Shown: positions 46,022 through 62,066, counted from the first letter of the stretch. The stretch is 64,000 nt of DNA from Diphasiastrum complanatum (GCA_029204225.1 CM055094.1:30809427-30873426); one strand, 5' to 3'. Numbers and translations are program-made. Notes: a model not told the origin generated them from the sequence alone.

Positions 46022-47405
46022 TTTCACTATGATTTTGTTCACTTTTTAAGAAATACCAAATCTCAAGAAGTGTTTGAGAACACTACATTCATGTATATGT
46101 AATGGGCTTTTGGCAATTGGTCTTGCAGAAGTAGAGATTTTCCCTTTTGGATGGGTCCCCATTTTGACCCCTCATCACGTCTCAAATGGATGCTTGATGT
46201 GATTGAGTTGCTTTTAGTATTTCCACTTTTCTTTCATGTACTTGATAGAAGTATCTTGGAAATGCATTAATTTTTGTTTTTGATTGAATTAATTTTCAAG
46301 ATCACTTTGCATGCTTGGCAAGTTTATGCATTGCATTTCTTTGAGTTAGCAAGAATCATTTTCTTATTGTTCACAATAAGCAATTCCTCCAACCTTTCAT
46401 TTTTACAATCCATGAACTAGAAAAGCAATTGACATTACTCACTACATAGAAAGTTGAAGCCGTCAAGAATTTGAGAAAAAAATTTGATAACTAGTTTTGT
46501 CTCCAATAACTTGAAAAGGCTCCAAAAGCTACCAATTAAATTGGAGTAATGATCATTTACAATAACCCATGGCAATCCATCTAGACAAAGAGAGTGCTAA
46601 AAAATTCATGCACCAATTTAAGAGTCTTGATTTTACAAGTAGAAGTGAGGAAGTCCTCCAAATCCAAGGTAGAGCTCCAAATGTCCTCCAAGCAACCTGC
46701 AAGCTTCAAGATGCTCCCCAACGAATCTGCAAGCCTCCAAGGATCTCTCCTCCACCTGTGTCCCTACTCTTTAAACACAAAGATAGATAACAAGCTAGCC
46801 TCAACTATTCACCACCCAACCATAGCTAGATCCAAGCTCCAAGCAAAACCTATCTAGCACCCCCTTGCTAACCATAAATAAATCACAAGCATACCACAAC
46901 ACTCCATAGCATACTCAAGATCCAAACCCTACTTATGTCCCATACCATAAGCAAGATCCAAACCTCAAGCATACTACCACAAGAAAGCACTCTACACACT
47001 AGTAGCAACACTAGAGCATAAGCAAAGCAAACAAGAGAGATCTTCCCCCCCCCCTCAATGGGCACCCTACTACCCTCATATAGATGGTCCAATGCACTAT
47101 GGAGTTCCATGCTCATCCAATGAGAGAGAGAGAAGCCTAGAGGAGTTAAAAAATCTCCAAGAGCCTCCATAGGCTTATGGAATGTCAAGAGACTCCTTCC
47201 ATAACCTATGACTCTTTGAATGCCTTTCTTGTGGGAGTTGGGAACTCCATGGACACTTTATAAGGGAGCCCTCCTACTAGGTCCCATTGCCCAAGTTGTG
47301 CAAGTATACTTTGGTCCTAGACCAATAAAGTGATATGGTTCAAGGTTGAGGCCCAAGGTATAGAAAAATAGTCATCCAATGACTTTCTAACACCTCTCTA
47401 GGTTC

Positions 47406-47640
47406 CATACCTCCATCCAAGGCATAGACACCTACCTGCCCTCAACCAAGGATACTAGTACCTTAATCTAAGACACCTACCCTTAATACTAAGGGTACCC
47501 CTTATCCAAGGGTCACGTGACTCCATACCTCCAACTAAGGTATAGTCACTTGCCTGCCCTTATCCAAGGGCACATACCCTTAATCCTAAGGGTACCTTGC
47601 CATTTAGCCCCCAACACTAAATGGACTATTAGGGGTCTGA
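47406..47640. repeat. Two diverged copies, 118-bp period
   Basis: CATACCTCCAtCcAAGGcATAG followed by TGCCCT..CCAAGG occurs at 47406 and 47524. Small palindromic pieces (CCCTTAATNCTAAGGGTACC) are interspersed. Confidence 0.6.
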
Positions 47641-48986
47641 AGTACTGCTAGTTACATAGGTATGTAACACTTGACCTTAGTGTTTGTAGAAAATCAAATG
47701 TGCCTTCTTAATGAGTTGTTCAACCACTACTCACAATGCATCACATCCATCATTTCTCCTTGGGAGATGACTAGTAGAATCCATTAAAATAATATCCCAC
47801 TTGCCAATTGGTATCTTGGTGGGTCCAACAACCTTATTGACTTATCTCTATTAGCCTTTGCAACTTGAAAATCAAGACATTTCATGGGATGATATTACAC
47901 TTTCTATTTCACTCCCAACAAAAAATATGGAGTTGAAACTAGCACAGGGGTCCTTTTTCTTGAATCCCTTCCACTTAGCACATCATGACGTTTATACAAG
48001 ATGTCTAGTAGTTTATTTTTTAAGTTACCTTTAAAAAAAAAACCATAACTAGGACCCCTTGGAGCATTGTGCAACTTGTCTTATCCCTCTAGAAGTGCTT
48101 TTTTTAAAAATCTTGAACAAAAATCATGTGGCACCTCATTTTATTAGATTGATCATCTTGAAAGACCTTCGAATAACCTTATTGTGGAATCATATTGCCC
48201 CTCTAGACATCAATTTTTTTTTTGGCAAGTCTATTTGCTCGGTTGAGGTCTTTAGGTCTTTCCCTACTAACTGCACACCCATCCTATAGTAAAGTGAAGC
48301 ACTTCAGTAAAATATCAAAACTAGCAATCCAATGTCCATATAAGTAATGAATCTTAGCAAACCACAATGCTCATTTATAATAACTACTTGCCTTGCCTTA
48401 GCTTGAGCCACTTTTTTCTAGCCCTTTTGACCTCATTTGAGGGTGAAGACTTAGCTTCAATGCTAGTTCTAAACTTGCTCCAAGTGTGGAACAACTCGGG
48501 TCCTTATAACACTTACTTCACAACTTGGAAACATCATGCTTTTGATCAAAATGGTGCATAGTCCACCTACTGAATACATGTGGTGCTTGTCTTGTCCAAA
48601 TCAACCAAACCCCCCCCCCTTCCCTTGAAATTCAAGATGCTTTTTTTGTGTTTGTATTTGCTAGCCTTTAATGGATATTCTCTCTCTTGTATGCCCTTAT
48701 TTCGTGTAGCAAGTTGAACATCTAAGGAAGTTCTAAGCAACTCTCTACTTAGTGGAAGACCTTTGATAATTTGATGAGCAATAGTTATATGGAAATGAAA
48801 TCACCTAGAAAAGTTTAAATGATGCCCTAGCATTATCGTCTAGCTTTTTAGAAAATCTCTTCTCACTAGCAAAGATGTAAAACTTTTGAGGTCATCTCTC
48901 TAAAATATTTCTCAAATTTATGATGTTAATGATTTAGGATGAGATTCTATGTGTCCATCTTTGGAACTTTTCAAAACCAACAAAGC

Positions 48987-48989
<3 letters not shown>

Positions 48990-49029
<40 letters not shown>
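48990..49029. repeat. (AT)n microsatellite
   Basis: 40 bp of alternating A and T. Confidence 0.97.
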
Positions 49030-49031
<2 letters not shown>

Positions 49032-49878
49032 ATAAAACATTTGGAATAAGTTGAGTCAATCCATATTGTGGACATGGTCTACAAAGGTATGTTTCATTAT
49101 TTAAATTAAAAGATGATTTTTATTGAATGTTTGAGATCTTTATAGTACTTCTTTGTACACACATTTTTAGAAGCGCTACATTCTTTAACGCTGAAAACAT
49201 AAAAAATTCAACTAACTTGCAGCAATAAGAAATCCTATGTTCAAAATTGTGGATGACCCTTAATGTAGATGACTCATATCCTTGATTGATAATTTGAACT
49301 TATCTAGTTTAAAAGTTGGTGCTATACAAACGTTCAAAATCAACTGTGAGGCATAAACCTTCCAAGACATCTCCTTGAAGCATTGTTTTGAATTTTGTAT
49401 TAAACCCAAAAATATAAGTTTGTCTTAGAGCATTTTAAAAGAATTCTTCTTTTTGACAACAACTACAATCACAACACGACATATGTTGTTGTGCATATGT
49501 ATCCCTACAATGATACTTGCTTAGAGCACTAGGTTTTACAAAAGAGAGTATTTTAATAGTGATGTTCTATTAGATTGTAATTGTGATATATAAGAAAAAC
49601 AAATACTACCTATATTCTATAGAAAATTCAAGGATGCAATGAATTTAAATACTTTTCTTGTAGCATCACGCACGATCTCATTGTAGTACACTTATTAGTA
49701 CACATTTTGATTGAATTTCTATTAGAAAATTTATCATGGAATTATAATTAGATTTGTGGAAAGGTCTATATGTTAAGGCCAAACATGCACACATTTACTT
49801 ATATTTTGGGTCCCATCTTGGCGTCATGGTGTGATACATCACATGCAGAAATATAACATATGATATGCCAACTAAGAT

Positions 49879-49920
49879 CCATAGTGGTCCATAGTGATCC
49901 ATAGTGGTCCATAGTGGTCC
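49879..49920. repeat. Four tandem TCCATAGTGG units
   Basis: Four 10-bp copies; the second reads TCCATAGTGA. Confidence 0.9.
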
Positions 49921-52900
49921 ACTTGTCCTTGTAAAAATGAATATTTTATGCATGTGCATGATTTTGCAAAGGAGATTATGCTAGTTAGTACATACATAAT
50001 ATAGTAACAAAAAAAGAAGCTTGCACACAAATACATATATCAGATACTTATAAAGGATGGTAGAAAATATGATGAATTAATGCCAAGAGATTTTTTGCAT
50101 AGTTAAAATGTCAATGATGAAAAGTTATTCCACATTTGAGTTCAAACTATTTATACCTGGATGGTGATAGAGTAATCAAGTTTAGAACAATCCATGCTTC
50201 CATCTATTGTAGTAAGGTCAATTCCAAAAAAGATAAATAATGTAAAATTTTGATCTTACTTTGTTTATGTGATATTTTAACTCTCTTTTTCATGTATATT
50301 TTTTGATGATGATGTTCTTGCTTCTTTCAAATTGGAAAAGAGGCTGGTTGTGTAACTTGTGCTAGAATCCCATCATACATATCCTGAAGTTAATTATATT
50401 GAGAAAGACATGCCACTAACTTCTAAGAGCACAAGCTTTTTGACACTAACATTGTTTTGTTTTCTAGTTGAATGGCACATGCTTTCTTGATATCTTTTTA
50501 CCAACTACATAGCTATTGGATTGGGTCAACAATTCAAACCTTTCAAAGTCAATCATAGTTTGACTTGATACTTGATGTTTTATAGTATTCAACTTTAGCA
50601 CCATAGATACTAACTTAGATATTTCAAATATTCAATTCAATATATGATATATTCAAGATATAAGAAAAGAATGGTAAGGTGAGTTACATCAACTTCAAAT
50701 GATAGGTCTCAAAAGCAATAATTATATCAAGTCTACAATTATGATAGGTATGTCAACTACAATGTTTTAAGTTATAAGACATAGGACAAGCGTGTTAAGG
50801 TCCTTTATTTGAGCATGATGTACATGTAGCCACTATTTCATAAAATTATCCCATCAAAAGAAATAAATGTTACCGTCTTATAAAGGTTGACCATCCATGT
50901 GATAAGTATCATTTAATTATATGACATGCAAGGGCAAAAACACATTTTTTTGTTTATTTATGACATCATATTTGTGCAATATATTAGCTATCATCTTCTA
51001 GAATTTTAAGAGGTGTCCTCTCATCATTAGCATGGTGTTTGAGCACTTGGGATGACTTTCCATCCTTCCATCTCAAGAGCATGGAGGAAGCCTTGGCCTT
51101 GATTAAAATTGGCATGTTGTTGATGGATGGTCATCTTATGGGCTTGTGAAGATATGAATTGAGGTTTGTTCTACGGGCTTTAGAAGGATTGGATATTGAA
51201 CGCCTCTAGGATGGAACCCAAATGCACAATGTTATGGATTCAAAGTTTATGCAAAAGCAAAAGGCAATGATATTCCAATTCTAGAGTGATACTAGTGCTA
51301 GAGGCCATGCTCATCGCTTTGAATTCCTCAAAAGCCGTATCCTTGGTCACTACCATTTACTCTAGATTTAGTAACATTTTACTTGCTTTTGTAAATTTGG
51401 TGGGAGATTTCTATTTATTTTGCTTAGAAGCAGATTCATAATATTGTTGCAAGGTCAAAGCTTGTTTTTCAATGATGAGTGTTTGGCCTTGTAGTGCTCT
51501 ACACATTTGAATCGTCTAGCGGCATTGGTGGGAGCAGTCGTGTCTAACTGCTGTTCTTGGGTAGAATAAATGTTGAATTTATTCCTCTACTCTCCTAAAT
51601 CCCATGTTAATCTATTCCCATTCATATTGTTGTAGTTTTACATGCATTGTCGCACAGTCTGTAGAAATACTCTATTATCGGAGAAGGCATGAGAGTTGCA
51701 CCTGACTTGGCCGACTTGTCCGAAGCTCAACTTAACCAGACAATAGCAAGCGAAACCGCGTGCTCAAAAGCTAACTCCGCCTTGTAAAAGCTATGAGCTT
51801 ATTTTTGACAATCAGTCTGAAAAAAAGAATCGATGCATGAAAGCATCTACAGTGTTTGTCTCTAATAAGTTGATGTCTCAACGACTATGCTTGAATGTTT
51901 GTAGATCAGCGTATCTTGTTCTCCTCGAGCTATTGATTACAATGATAATCTATATACAAATTTGCATTGTTGTAGATGTATGTACAAGAAGAAGCATGGA
52001 GCTGGTGCACCATCTAAAGTACATTGTGGGTGCTGTTGTCATTGTCAAGGTGGTTGCACAGTATAGGAGGTGGGCGTGAGAAGCCTTTGACTATTCGAAG
52101 TCAAGCAACCGATAGTCGTTGAAGTCGACAAGTTGGAATAGTCAATAAAGTCGATGAAGTTGACTCAACACTCAATAAATGTCTTGGTTTTGCATTCAGA
52201 GTTTTTGGTCAATACTATATGTTTTGCTATTTTGTTTACTGTCTGACTCTCTTATTGCTTTGTCTGACTGTCTACTCTTTTGCTTCCGCAAACAACGGCA
52301 CAATTTACATTTTGTGTTCGCCTACTGTTGTTGTAGTGCACGCACCAAGGATCTGATCCCTTCTTCATCTCCCAAGGAGAAGGAGAGGTAGAAATTCTCG
52401 ACAATAAAGAGTATGGACAACCTCTAGAAGTTTTGTGAGGTTGCCGATTTGTTGTTCTAATTGCTCAATTGTTGTCTCACTAGCTTCCAATTGTTTTAGT
52501 AGACACTCTATGATTTATTGTCCACCCCTCTCGTGTTTTTCAACAAGCTCCTTCCACTTGTTTTAAAGTTCCATAGACATTCTTCTTGCAAAGAATACAA
52601 TTGTTCATTGACCATCCTACAACTGGTAGCCAGGGTTGCGTGCGGTGTTGGGTTGCTCCTCAATGATAGTGTCGCTCATCTCCTTCACTTTCGAAAAAAG
52701 CCATGCATTTATTATTTTTTTGTCTTTTTGTATATTTTCAATTTTTAGTTTTTCATTTCCTGATCTTGCCTTGTTGTTTATTCCTCAGCTCCATTTATTG
52801 GTTGAGTCTATTGATCAACATTGTCATCCTTATCTTGAAAATCATATTATTGTGTCATTTATTCATCAATCCACTCATTATGCTCTCTAAGGTCTTGGTT

Positions 52901-53018
52901 GGTGGGCTAGTTTATTAATCATTTGGCAAACCAAGTTGGTGTGTTGCTAGGCCACCAAGTAGTTTGCACTACTTAGGTGACACAATTACAGGTGAGGCAA
53001 TTACATTTGTCATTGGCG

Positions 53019-53080
53019 GAAGTAAGCAAAAGAAGGGTAACCAACAGATCCTCTGGAGCAGGTGATCTGTCAACATTTGG
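53019..53080. repeat. 62-bp direct repeat, copy A
   Basis: GAAGTAAGCAAAAGAAGGGTAACC..., ending GATCTGTCAACATTTGG. Copy B at 55833-55894 differs at about three positions. The 2.75 kb between them includes the (GA)n tract. Confidence 0.88.
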
Positions 53081-53515
53081 GTATGGGTGTTGTTTTTTAA
53101 ATTTTTTTTGGTGTTCATGCCTTTTTTTTTTTTTTTTGGTAATTTCTTCTAATTGCATCTCTTTTTCTAGATTTGTTTTTAGTTCATCAAGGATATCCAT
53201 TGAACAAGAGATGTCATGTAGCGTATCTCAAGAATAACTTGTCATTCATCTATTAATCTTCAGATCGCCTTATACAGAGTTTAGGATTTTTGAGCATATT
53301 GCAAATTTGCGAAATCCATGTCACTTCAGAGTTGATTCCTGTATCTCATTGTCATATTCATCTTTGAGTCAACTACGACAAGATCGAAACAAATTTAGTT
53401 AAAATTTGTTCAATCTTTAGTCCAGTCACATGTTTCAACTGCGTGTTCCAACCGCCAATCCAACCATGAGCATGCCGGATACCAGCAACAACGCCCCGAC
53501 CACAAGATTTTGGGG

Positions 53516-55832
<2,317 letters not shown>

Positions 55833-55894
55833 GAAGTAAGCAAAATAAGAGTAACCAACAGATCCTCTGGAGCAGGGGATCTGTCAACATTTGG
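55833..55894. repeat. 62-bp direct repeat, copy B
   Basis: Partner of 53019-53080, same orientation. Confidence 0.88.
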
Positions 55895-56010
55895 CAACCG
55901 AAGCGTTTTTTTGGAATCTCAACCGAAGCATTTTTCTGGAATCTCGACCGGAGCCCATCGCTTCAAATCTCGACCGAAGCCGAAGTGCTCGCTGAAATCT
56001 CGACCGGAGA
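55895..56010. repeat. Short degenerate tandem repeats
   Basis: Four to five copies of (G)AAATCTCGACCG(A/G)AGC spaced 25-35 bp apart. Confidence 0.7.
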
Positions 56011-56619
56011 ATTTTGCCCTCAAACAACAACACAATTTCCTATTGAGTGGGTAATTGAAAAGGTTTCTCCTAAGAAGATTCCCTTCAAAACTTTAAAAAT
56101 CAAGGTACAAAAAATAAAATCACATTTTTGGGTAGAATTATTTTTTTGAGTGCAGGCTTTTTGACTTTTTTAAAATCTTCAAAATGCACATACCATATTC
56201 TCAAAAATACATTAGTAATAAAGTACACAATTATGTGCATTGCAAAATTGATATTGTTTTAAAAAATATTACAAATAAAAATGAACTTAAAATTCATATA
56301 GCTAATTAACTCTTCACTGAGATTTTGTTATAGGTACTTTCATAAATCATTAACAAATTATTCATATTTTAAATGTCATCTAAATACTGGCATCTAGATA
56401 TTTTCAAAACATTATAATAATGTATTAGATTGCATAAAAATTTCATAAAAAATAAATTTATCAAAATGGAGAATAATAGTGCATAAGTAAATATATCATT
56501 GTGAATCTCACAGAAATAAAATTTTGATTTTCAAATTGGATTTTCCAATAACATAAGGTTTTGGCCAATTACATTTATGTCTGCAAATCAATATCCAGCA
56601 ACATATATTTCCTGATGTA

Positions 56620-56750
56620 TCAAGGAATATCTAGTAGCATCTCATGTAAGGCCTTCTTGGCTGATTGAGAGGCTTGCCCATCATCAACGACATCAGTAGC
56701 CCTATTAGTGAAATATTGAGGGGGCTCATTGATATCATCTCTCAACCCAA
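56620..56750 (-). pseudogene. C-terminal end of the methyltransferase-like gene
   Basis: The minus-strand frame reads GLRDDINEPPQYFTNRATD, then VDDGQASQSAKKALHEMLLD and a TGA at 56620-56622. At 56750/56751 the similarity switches to Copia gag. Adding it after the end of the inverted segment (58681) continues the methyltransferase reading in frame, so this is the displaced last part of that gene. Confidence 0.75.
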
Positions 56751-57480
56751 CTGATCTCTCCTCCAAGCCTACAACAATATCCAAAACATCATTCATCTCA
56801 AGAAGTGACTCCATCCTCACTTTCCACGATGAATAGTTACTTGAGGTAAGCCTATCATTGCTTCCAACATGACTCCAATTGAGGTTGCCATGTAGCAATG
56901 ACCTGATCTTCTCTTTCAACCTGCTTCAATTCACAAAGCACTCCTTTGAACAACAACAAATACTTTCAAAAGAAATCACCAAGATTTGAAACTATCTCAC
57001 AAATTCTCTTCTAGCACTTATCCAAGCAAATCAACACATAGAATTATGGAATCTTGATCAACCTATGATCTATCCTCAATCCAATGACTTTTGCCACTTC
57101 CTAAGATTGAAACACACTCAAATGAAGACCAGCAACCTCACTATCTAGAGATCCAATCAAAATTAGGGTTTTGACAAAATCACAAAAAAATTGACTATTC
57201 CAAATCTACATGCAAATACTGAAAATTTGATATGCAATCTATAAGCCACCACTTAGGCTGAACCAATGATCCAAAAATCGGCCAAATCCAGTATGTGAAT
57301 TCAAAAATCGGAATTGAACAAGTATATTGACCTATTTAGTGTTTTGATCTACAAAATATCCAATCTACAAAAGCAAAAAATCCGATTTTGGTGTAGAATC
57401 CTCTCTAGCATGCTCTAGACTTGATATCTTCACCAAATCATTGATAGATCTGATTTCCTCCTTCATAACCTGAAACACAA
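56751..57480 (-). pseudogene. E2 leader and gag N-terminus, inverted
   Basis: On the minus strand, leader sequence matching E1 38490-39078 is followed by the gag start. One base is missing just after the first codons (within the NDRL region). Similarity to E1 stops at 56751, at gag codon position matching E1 about 39216. The remainder of gag is found in plus orientation from 58683. Confidence 0.88.
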
Positions 57481-57492
57481 GCTCTGATACCA
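57481..57492 (-). promoter_or_regulatory. E2 primer binding site, inverted
   Basis: The minus strand reads TGGTATCAGAGC next to the LTR end. Confidence 0.9.
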
Positions 57493-58142
57493 TGTGAAAG
57501 ATTTCAGATCCTTAAGATCCAATCTACTTGAATGATCTTTGGTTAGAAAGAGAAATACACTACCAATCCCACCAATGTAGAAAAATCAGCATCTACACAC
57601 AATTTGAGATGCAAACACTAATAGAACTTGATCAAACTTGAATGAAATAATTATGTACTGTTGCTGTCTATACAAAACCAGCAAGCTACTGTATTTCACA
57701 CGTGTGGATCCAAAAATAGCAAATATAGATCATTCTACACATAGAATTGCAAGCAATCACCAAGATAGTGCACCAATGGATAGTAGAACCCAAGAGAACC
57801 ATGTATAAGCATGAAATGAGATAGAGAAGAGAGAAGATGACTCTCTCCACGAGTTACATCCTTTTATAGCAGGTCCAAGCCCTATTTGGCCACTTGGCTT
57901 TCCCACCAAAATGCGAACCCTACCAATTTTGGGTCTAGATTCAATGTACCCAACTTATTCAAATTGAATCTACTCAAACTCGCATTCTATCTTTCCCACA
58001 CTTTCAAAAAGTGTTTATTCAAATGAAATTTAGACTAATGAACTTTGAAAAGTCAACCTCTAAGTCTAAAACAAGTTTTGGCCTGAATATGCCAAATATG
58101 GAAATATTGCAAAATGTGATGAAACTAGTTGAATCTTTCACA
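57493..58142 (-). repeat. E2 5' LTR, inverted
   Basis: 650 bp with the same ends as the other family LTRs; TATA box CTATAAAAGG read on the minus strand near 57866. It is flanked outside by ATGCC (58143-58147), the inverse of the GGCAT that follows the 3' LTR. Confidence 0.95.
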
Positions 58143-58681
58143 ATGCCCATGAGAAAAAGAGATTGCGGATTCATTTCAATGAGCAATGTAGTAATGTGAT
58201 GTCTTGTCCAACTGTCACTCAAAAATTGAGACACTTAGAGGGTGATAGGTCTTTGGTTAACCCTTACCGAAAGCCTCAGAGATTAATCAATAAGTTGATT
58301 GATATGTTTTCAAATGAGGATGATTGGATTTTGGGCATGTTTGCAGGAACATGTATGAAGATGTGTTTCTTTGCCTAAAATTAGTTCTTATAATTGATTA
58401 TTAACTTTCGCATTTAATTTTGTTCTTAAAAATTACTTATTCTTTTATATACTTCTACATGTAGGTACTACCACTTGTTGTGCCCTTCAGAAAAACAGGA
58501 ATTGCGTAGCTGTTGAAGTGGATGAAGTCTAGGCAACCTATATTGAGATGAGAGTGGCTTCTATTCGAGAACTTCCAGATGAAGATCAGGAAGCTGGGGC
58601 TCGAGCAGTCGACAATAGTGAGAGGTTCCAAAGTGCCTCATCCGAACCGGTTCTCCCATTACTAAACAAAGAAGGGGAGCT
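58143..58681 (+). pseudogene. Methyltransferase-like gene, catalytic motifs X and I (inverted segment)
   Basis: Beta-class DNA amino-methyltransferases transfer a methyl group from S-adenosylmethionine to N4-cytosine or N6-adenine. Exon 58143-58352 reads RLRIHFNEQCSNVMSC, then EGDRSLVNPYRKPQRLINKL (motif X, KP) and IDMFSNEDDWILGMFAGT (motif I). Intron 58353-58464 (GTATGA..TGTAG, 112 bp). Exon from 58465 continues TTTCCALQKNRNCVAVEVDE, then YIEMRVASIRELPDEDQEAG. Motif I reads FAGTC instead of the usual FxGxG, and a TAG lies in exon 2 after VDEV, so it is inactive. The order X then I is that of the beta class; motif IV (S/D-PP-W/Y) is not in the window. The segment was inverted together with the E2 5' half. 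Confidence 0.75.
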
Positions 58682-58682
58682 A

Positions 58683-60725
58683 CACAACAAGATCAATTGA
58701 GGTATGACAAGGGGGCCAAGAAGGCTCTACACATGATAAAGATGAATGTTACCAATGAACATCTCAAGGAAGTTGGTAAGTGCACATCATCTTTGAAAGC
58801 TTGGAATTCATTGAAGAAGCTTTATGAATCCAAGTCTACTTCTAGAGTGTTGACTCTAAGAAGGCAAATCTTTTCTTGTTTGCAAAAGAATGAAGAAAGT
58901 CCAAGTACTTTTGTTTTGAGAATGAAAGCATTGAATGATGAGTTAGCTTGCATAGATGAAAGCATTAAGGAAGGAGAGCTTATTCAAGTGATTCTTAATG
59001 GCTTGTTGGATGCTCATGCTAACATTGTTCAAAGTATTGCTATTCAAAAGACTTTGCCAAGTTTGATGGATCTTCAAGAGATCTTGATCAATGAGGAATA
59101 TAGGCTTCAAGCAAGAGGTGGATCTACATCGACACTTCAAGAGGATGCTATGTTCACAAAGGGCAAATTCAAGGGCAAAACCAAAAGCAAGTGGTATAAA
59201 GGGCAAGATCAAGTGGATGCTTCTTCAAGTGGCAAAAAGAAGGATAGATCAAAACTCAAGTGCTTCTATTGTGGCATCAAAGGACACTTTGCAAGTGAGT
59301 GCTACAAGAAGAAGAGAGATCAAGGAGACAAGCAAGGTAATGTTACTCTTGATGAGGATGGTTTGGATGTTCAAGATGCAAATGATGATGATTTTGTGAT
59401 GTCTTCATGTATGCTTGCTAATGATGGAGATCTAGATCCTTGGTGGATTGATAGTGGAGCAAGTTCACACATGACCTTTCACAAAGAGTACTTCACTTCT
59501 TTGTTGGCAAATGGAGATGACAACAGGGTGATCTACATGGCCAATGATGGTGAGTGTGCAATCAAAGGGATTGCCACAATTCCTATTTCTCTCTCTACAA
59601 ATAGGAATGTTCATTTGGAGGATGTCTTGTTTATTCCATCTATTACCAAGAATTTGCTTAGTGTGAGTCAAATGCTAAGTAAGGGCCTCAAGGTGGAGTC
59701 TGATGGAGATGCTTGTTTGATCAAAAGGAAGGATGTCTTGACTGGAAAAGGTAAAAGACAAGGGAAGTTGTTCAAACTTGATGCTTGTGTTATTGCTAAC
59801 CAAGTTGGATGTGTTGCAAGGAAGCAAATTTCTATTCAAGAGGTTTGGCACAAAAGGATGGGACACGTCAACTTCAAGTCATTGGAGGTAATGGCAAGGA
59901 AGAAGGTTGTGATTGGTCTTCCAAGTTCCTTAAGTAATGACAAGCATGTTTGTGAGTCTTGTGCTTTGTCTAACTCACATAGACTACCTTATACTAGATC
60001 TATTTCTAGATCTACAAAGCCTTTTCAACTTGTACATTCGGATATTCATGGATTTATTACAATTAGCAATAGTGGAGCTAAAATGTATGTAACATTCATT
60101 GATGATTTTAGTAGATTTTGTTGGATCTATCTACTAAAGAGCAAAGATGAAGTGTATGATCTCTTTGTCAAGCTCAAGAATGCAAGGGAGAACCAATTTT
60201 CCACAAAGATCACGTGCTTGAGAGGTGACAATGGTGGTGAGTACATATCTGACAAGTTCAAGCCTTTTTGTGATGAGCATGGGATCAAGAGGAAGTATAC
60301 AACATCAAGGACCCACAACAAAATGGAGTGGCTGAAAGGAAGAATAGGACTTTATGTGAAAGTGCTAAAGCTATGAGGTTAAGTGCTAATCTTGACAAAC
60401 CATTTTGGGATCAAGCTTTGTTGTGTGCCAATTTCTTGTGCAATAGGTGGCCGAGTGCTATTTTGGATGGAAGGACACCTTTTGAGATACTATTCAAGAG
60501 GAGGCTGAGTGTCAACTTTCTAAGAACCTTTGGATGCACATGCTATGTCAACATTACTCTTGATGATAGGACCAAGGAGGATCCATCTTCAAGAAGAGGT
60601 ATTTTTGTTGGATATATTGACATGAGTAAAGCCTACAAGGTTTACATTCCTTCTACTAACAAAGTGATTGTTGGTAGAGATGTCATTTTTGATGAGGGGA
60701 ACATTCCAAAGTGTCTTCAAGCATG
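58683..60725 (+). pseudogene. E2 Copia gag-protease-integrase
   Basis: Same domains as E1: CCHC knuckle CFYCGIKGHFASEC, protease WWIDSGASSH, integrase zinc region and core with DD-E residues. Two single-base deletions relative to E1 break the frame: near 60312, just before NGVAERKNRT, and near 60709. It also carries the extra residues SISR before STKPFQLVHSD that E1 lacks. Gag codons before 58683 are in the inverted segment. Confidence 0.92.
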
Positions 60726-62066
60726 ATTGATGGTAAAGTAGATGGATCTAACATTCTTGATATTGATGAGAAGGATCCTACTTTGGATGGTGGTGATGAT
60801 GGACCTTCATCAAGTCAAAAGCCGAGGAGAACATCAAGAGAAAGACAAGTACCTTCAAGGCTCACATATGATCAAAAGGGTAAGCAAGTAGTTTCTGGAG
60901 ATTATGTTGCTTTCCTAACCTCTTTGGATGAGCCTACAAGTGTAGATCAAGCAAGGAAAGAAGAGGAGTGGATCCAAGCAATGGATCTCGAGTATCAAGC
61001 TCTTATGAAGAATGGAACATCTTTTGGAGGATCTTCTCGTGTACATGAAGCTATGCAAGTGGATGGATGTTATCTTGCTGTAAAATCAAGTATTGGATCT
61101 GGAAAACAGAGTTTGTTCAGTGACTTTGATGATCAAGTTGATGATCAAGAGGTTGATCTCAAAACGCTTCAACTAGTTAAAAGGGAAGTTGGCAATTTGG
61201 AGCTAGTCAAGAGCATCAAAGGAGAGGTAATTGGCAAAGATGTTATGGATCTATTTTTGCAGCATATTGAAGACTCAAGTAAGGTCAAAGGAGCAGCAAG
61301 GAAGTGTTTTTCAAGTTTACTTTACTTGTTCTATCTCATGTTTGAGCAATTTCATGTGGATGTGTGCAAATTGTCAAGATATGGTAAAACTAGCTACATT
61401 GGTGAACATTGTTTTGATGTTGGATTTGTACTAGCATTCTTGGCTGGTTTTGCTGATGGAAATGAAGCTATTGGAGGTTCATGGCAAGATGGAGATGGAA
61501 GCTCATTCATGGAGTATCATGGTGGATACAAGGCAACAAAGGACAAAGGAGGAGGAGACATGCAAGCAAAAGTTGATCACTCACATTTATTGTTTGTTTG
61601 CTGTATTTTTCCAGGGAGTTCAGAGTTGGAAGCATGGTGGAATCATTTCATTTACATTCTAATTGATTCTTCATGTTCTAGTCACATTTTTACATGTAAA
61701 ATTGATGTAAGAAATAGTGAAGCATCCCAAGTGGACACTATTCTCTATATCAATTATGGTTGTTTCTATTTTAAGCATTATATGATCATTGAAAGAAGGT
61801 CTATTCTCAGGAAGAAGATCATTCTTATGATCAATCAAAGTTCTATTGTCAAAAACTATGCTAGGAGCAAGCATATTGAGATACAATATCATTTTGTGAG
61901 GGAGCGAGTCATTGCAAAGGAGGTGGAGCTTCAACATGTGTCTTCAAGGGAATGTGTAACTGATATCTTCACCAAAGCATTGGGAAAAGACTTGTTCATG
62001 AAGCATAGGACTTCACTTGGAGTATTATCAAAGTCTATGCTAAAACTAGTTGAAGAGGGAGTGTGA
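60726..62066 (+). pseudogene. E2 integrase tail, region X and RNase H C-terminus in one frame
   Basis: Uninterrupted frame: the integrase/RT linker (EEEWIQAMDLEYQALMKNGT), then region X (about 61009-61866: QVDDQEVDLKTLQLVKREVG, FEQFHVDVCKLSRYGKTSYI, YHGGYKATKDKGGG, KIDVRNSEASQVDTILYINY), then the end of RNase H (KHIEIQYHFVRERVIAKEVE, DIFTKALGKDLF). A 386-bp deletion between two ATGCTAGGA copies (E1 42590 and 42976) removed most of RNase H and put X and the RNase H tail into one frame. No RT motif is present. Confidence 0.85.

Larger units (their letters stand above)
46022..53000. other. Gene-poor AT-rich interval
   Basis: About 7 kb without recognisable coding. It holds a 118-bp-period repeat (47406-47640), an (AT)n tract (48990-49029), four 10-bp repeats (49879-49920), short C-runs near 47047 and 48609, and otherwise unannotated DNA. 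Confidence 0.6.

Noticed and set aside
51837-52918. Several short open frames with hydrophobic stretches
   Set aside because: No motif, start context or splice structure supports them; composition reflects T-rich DNA.
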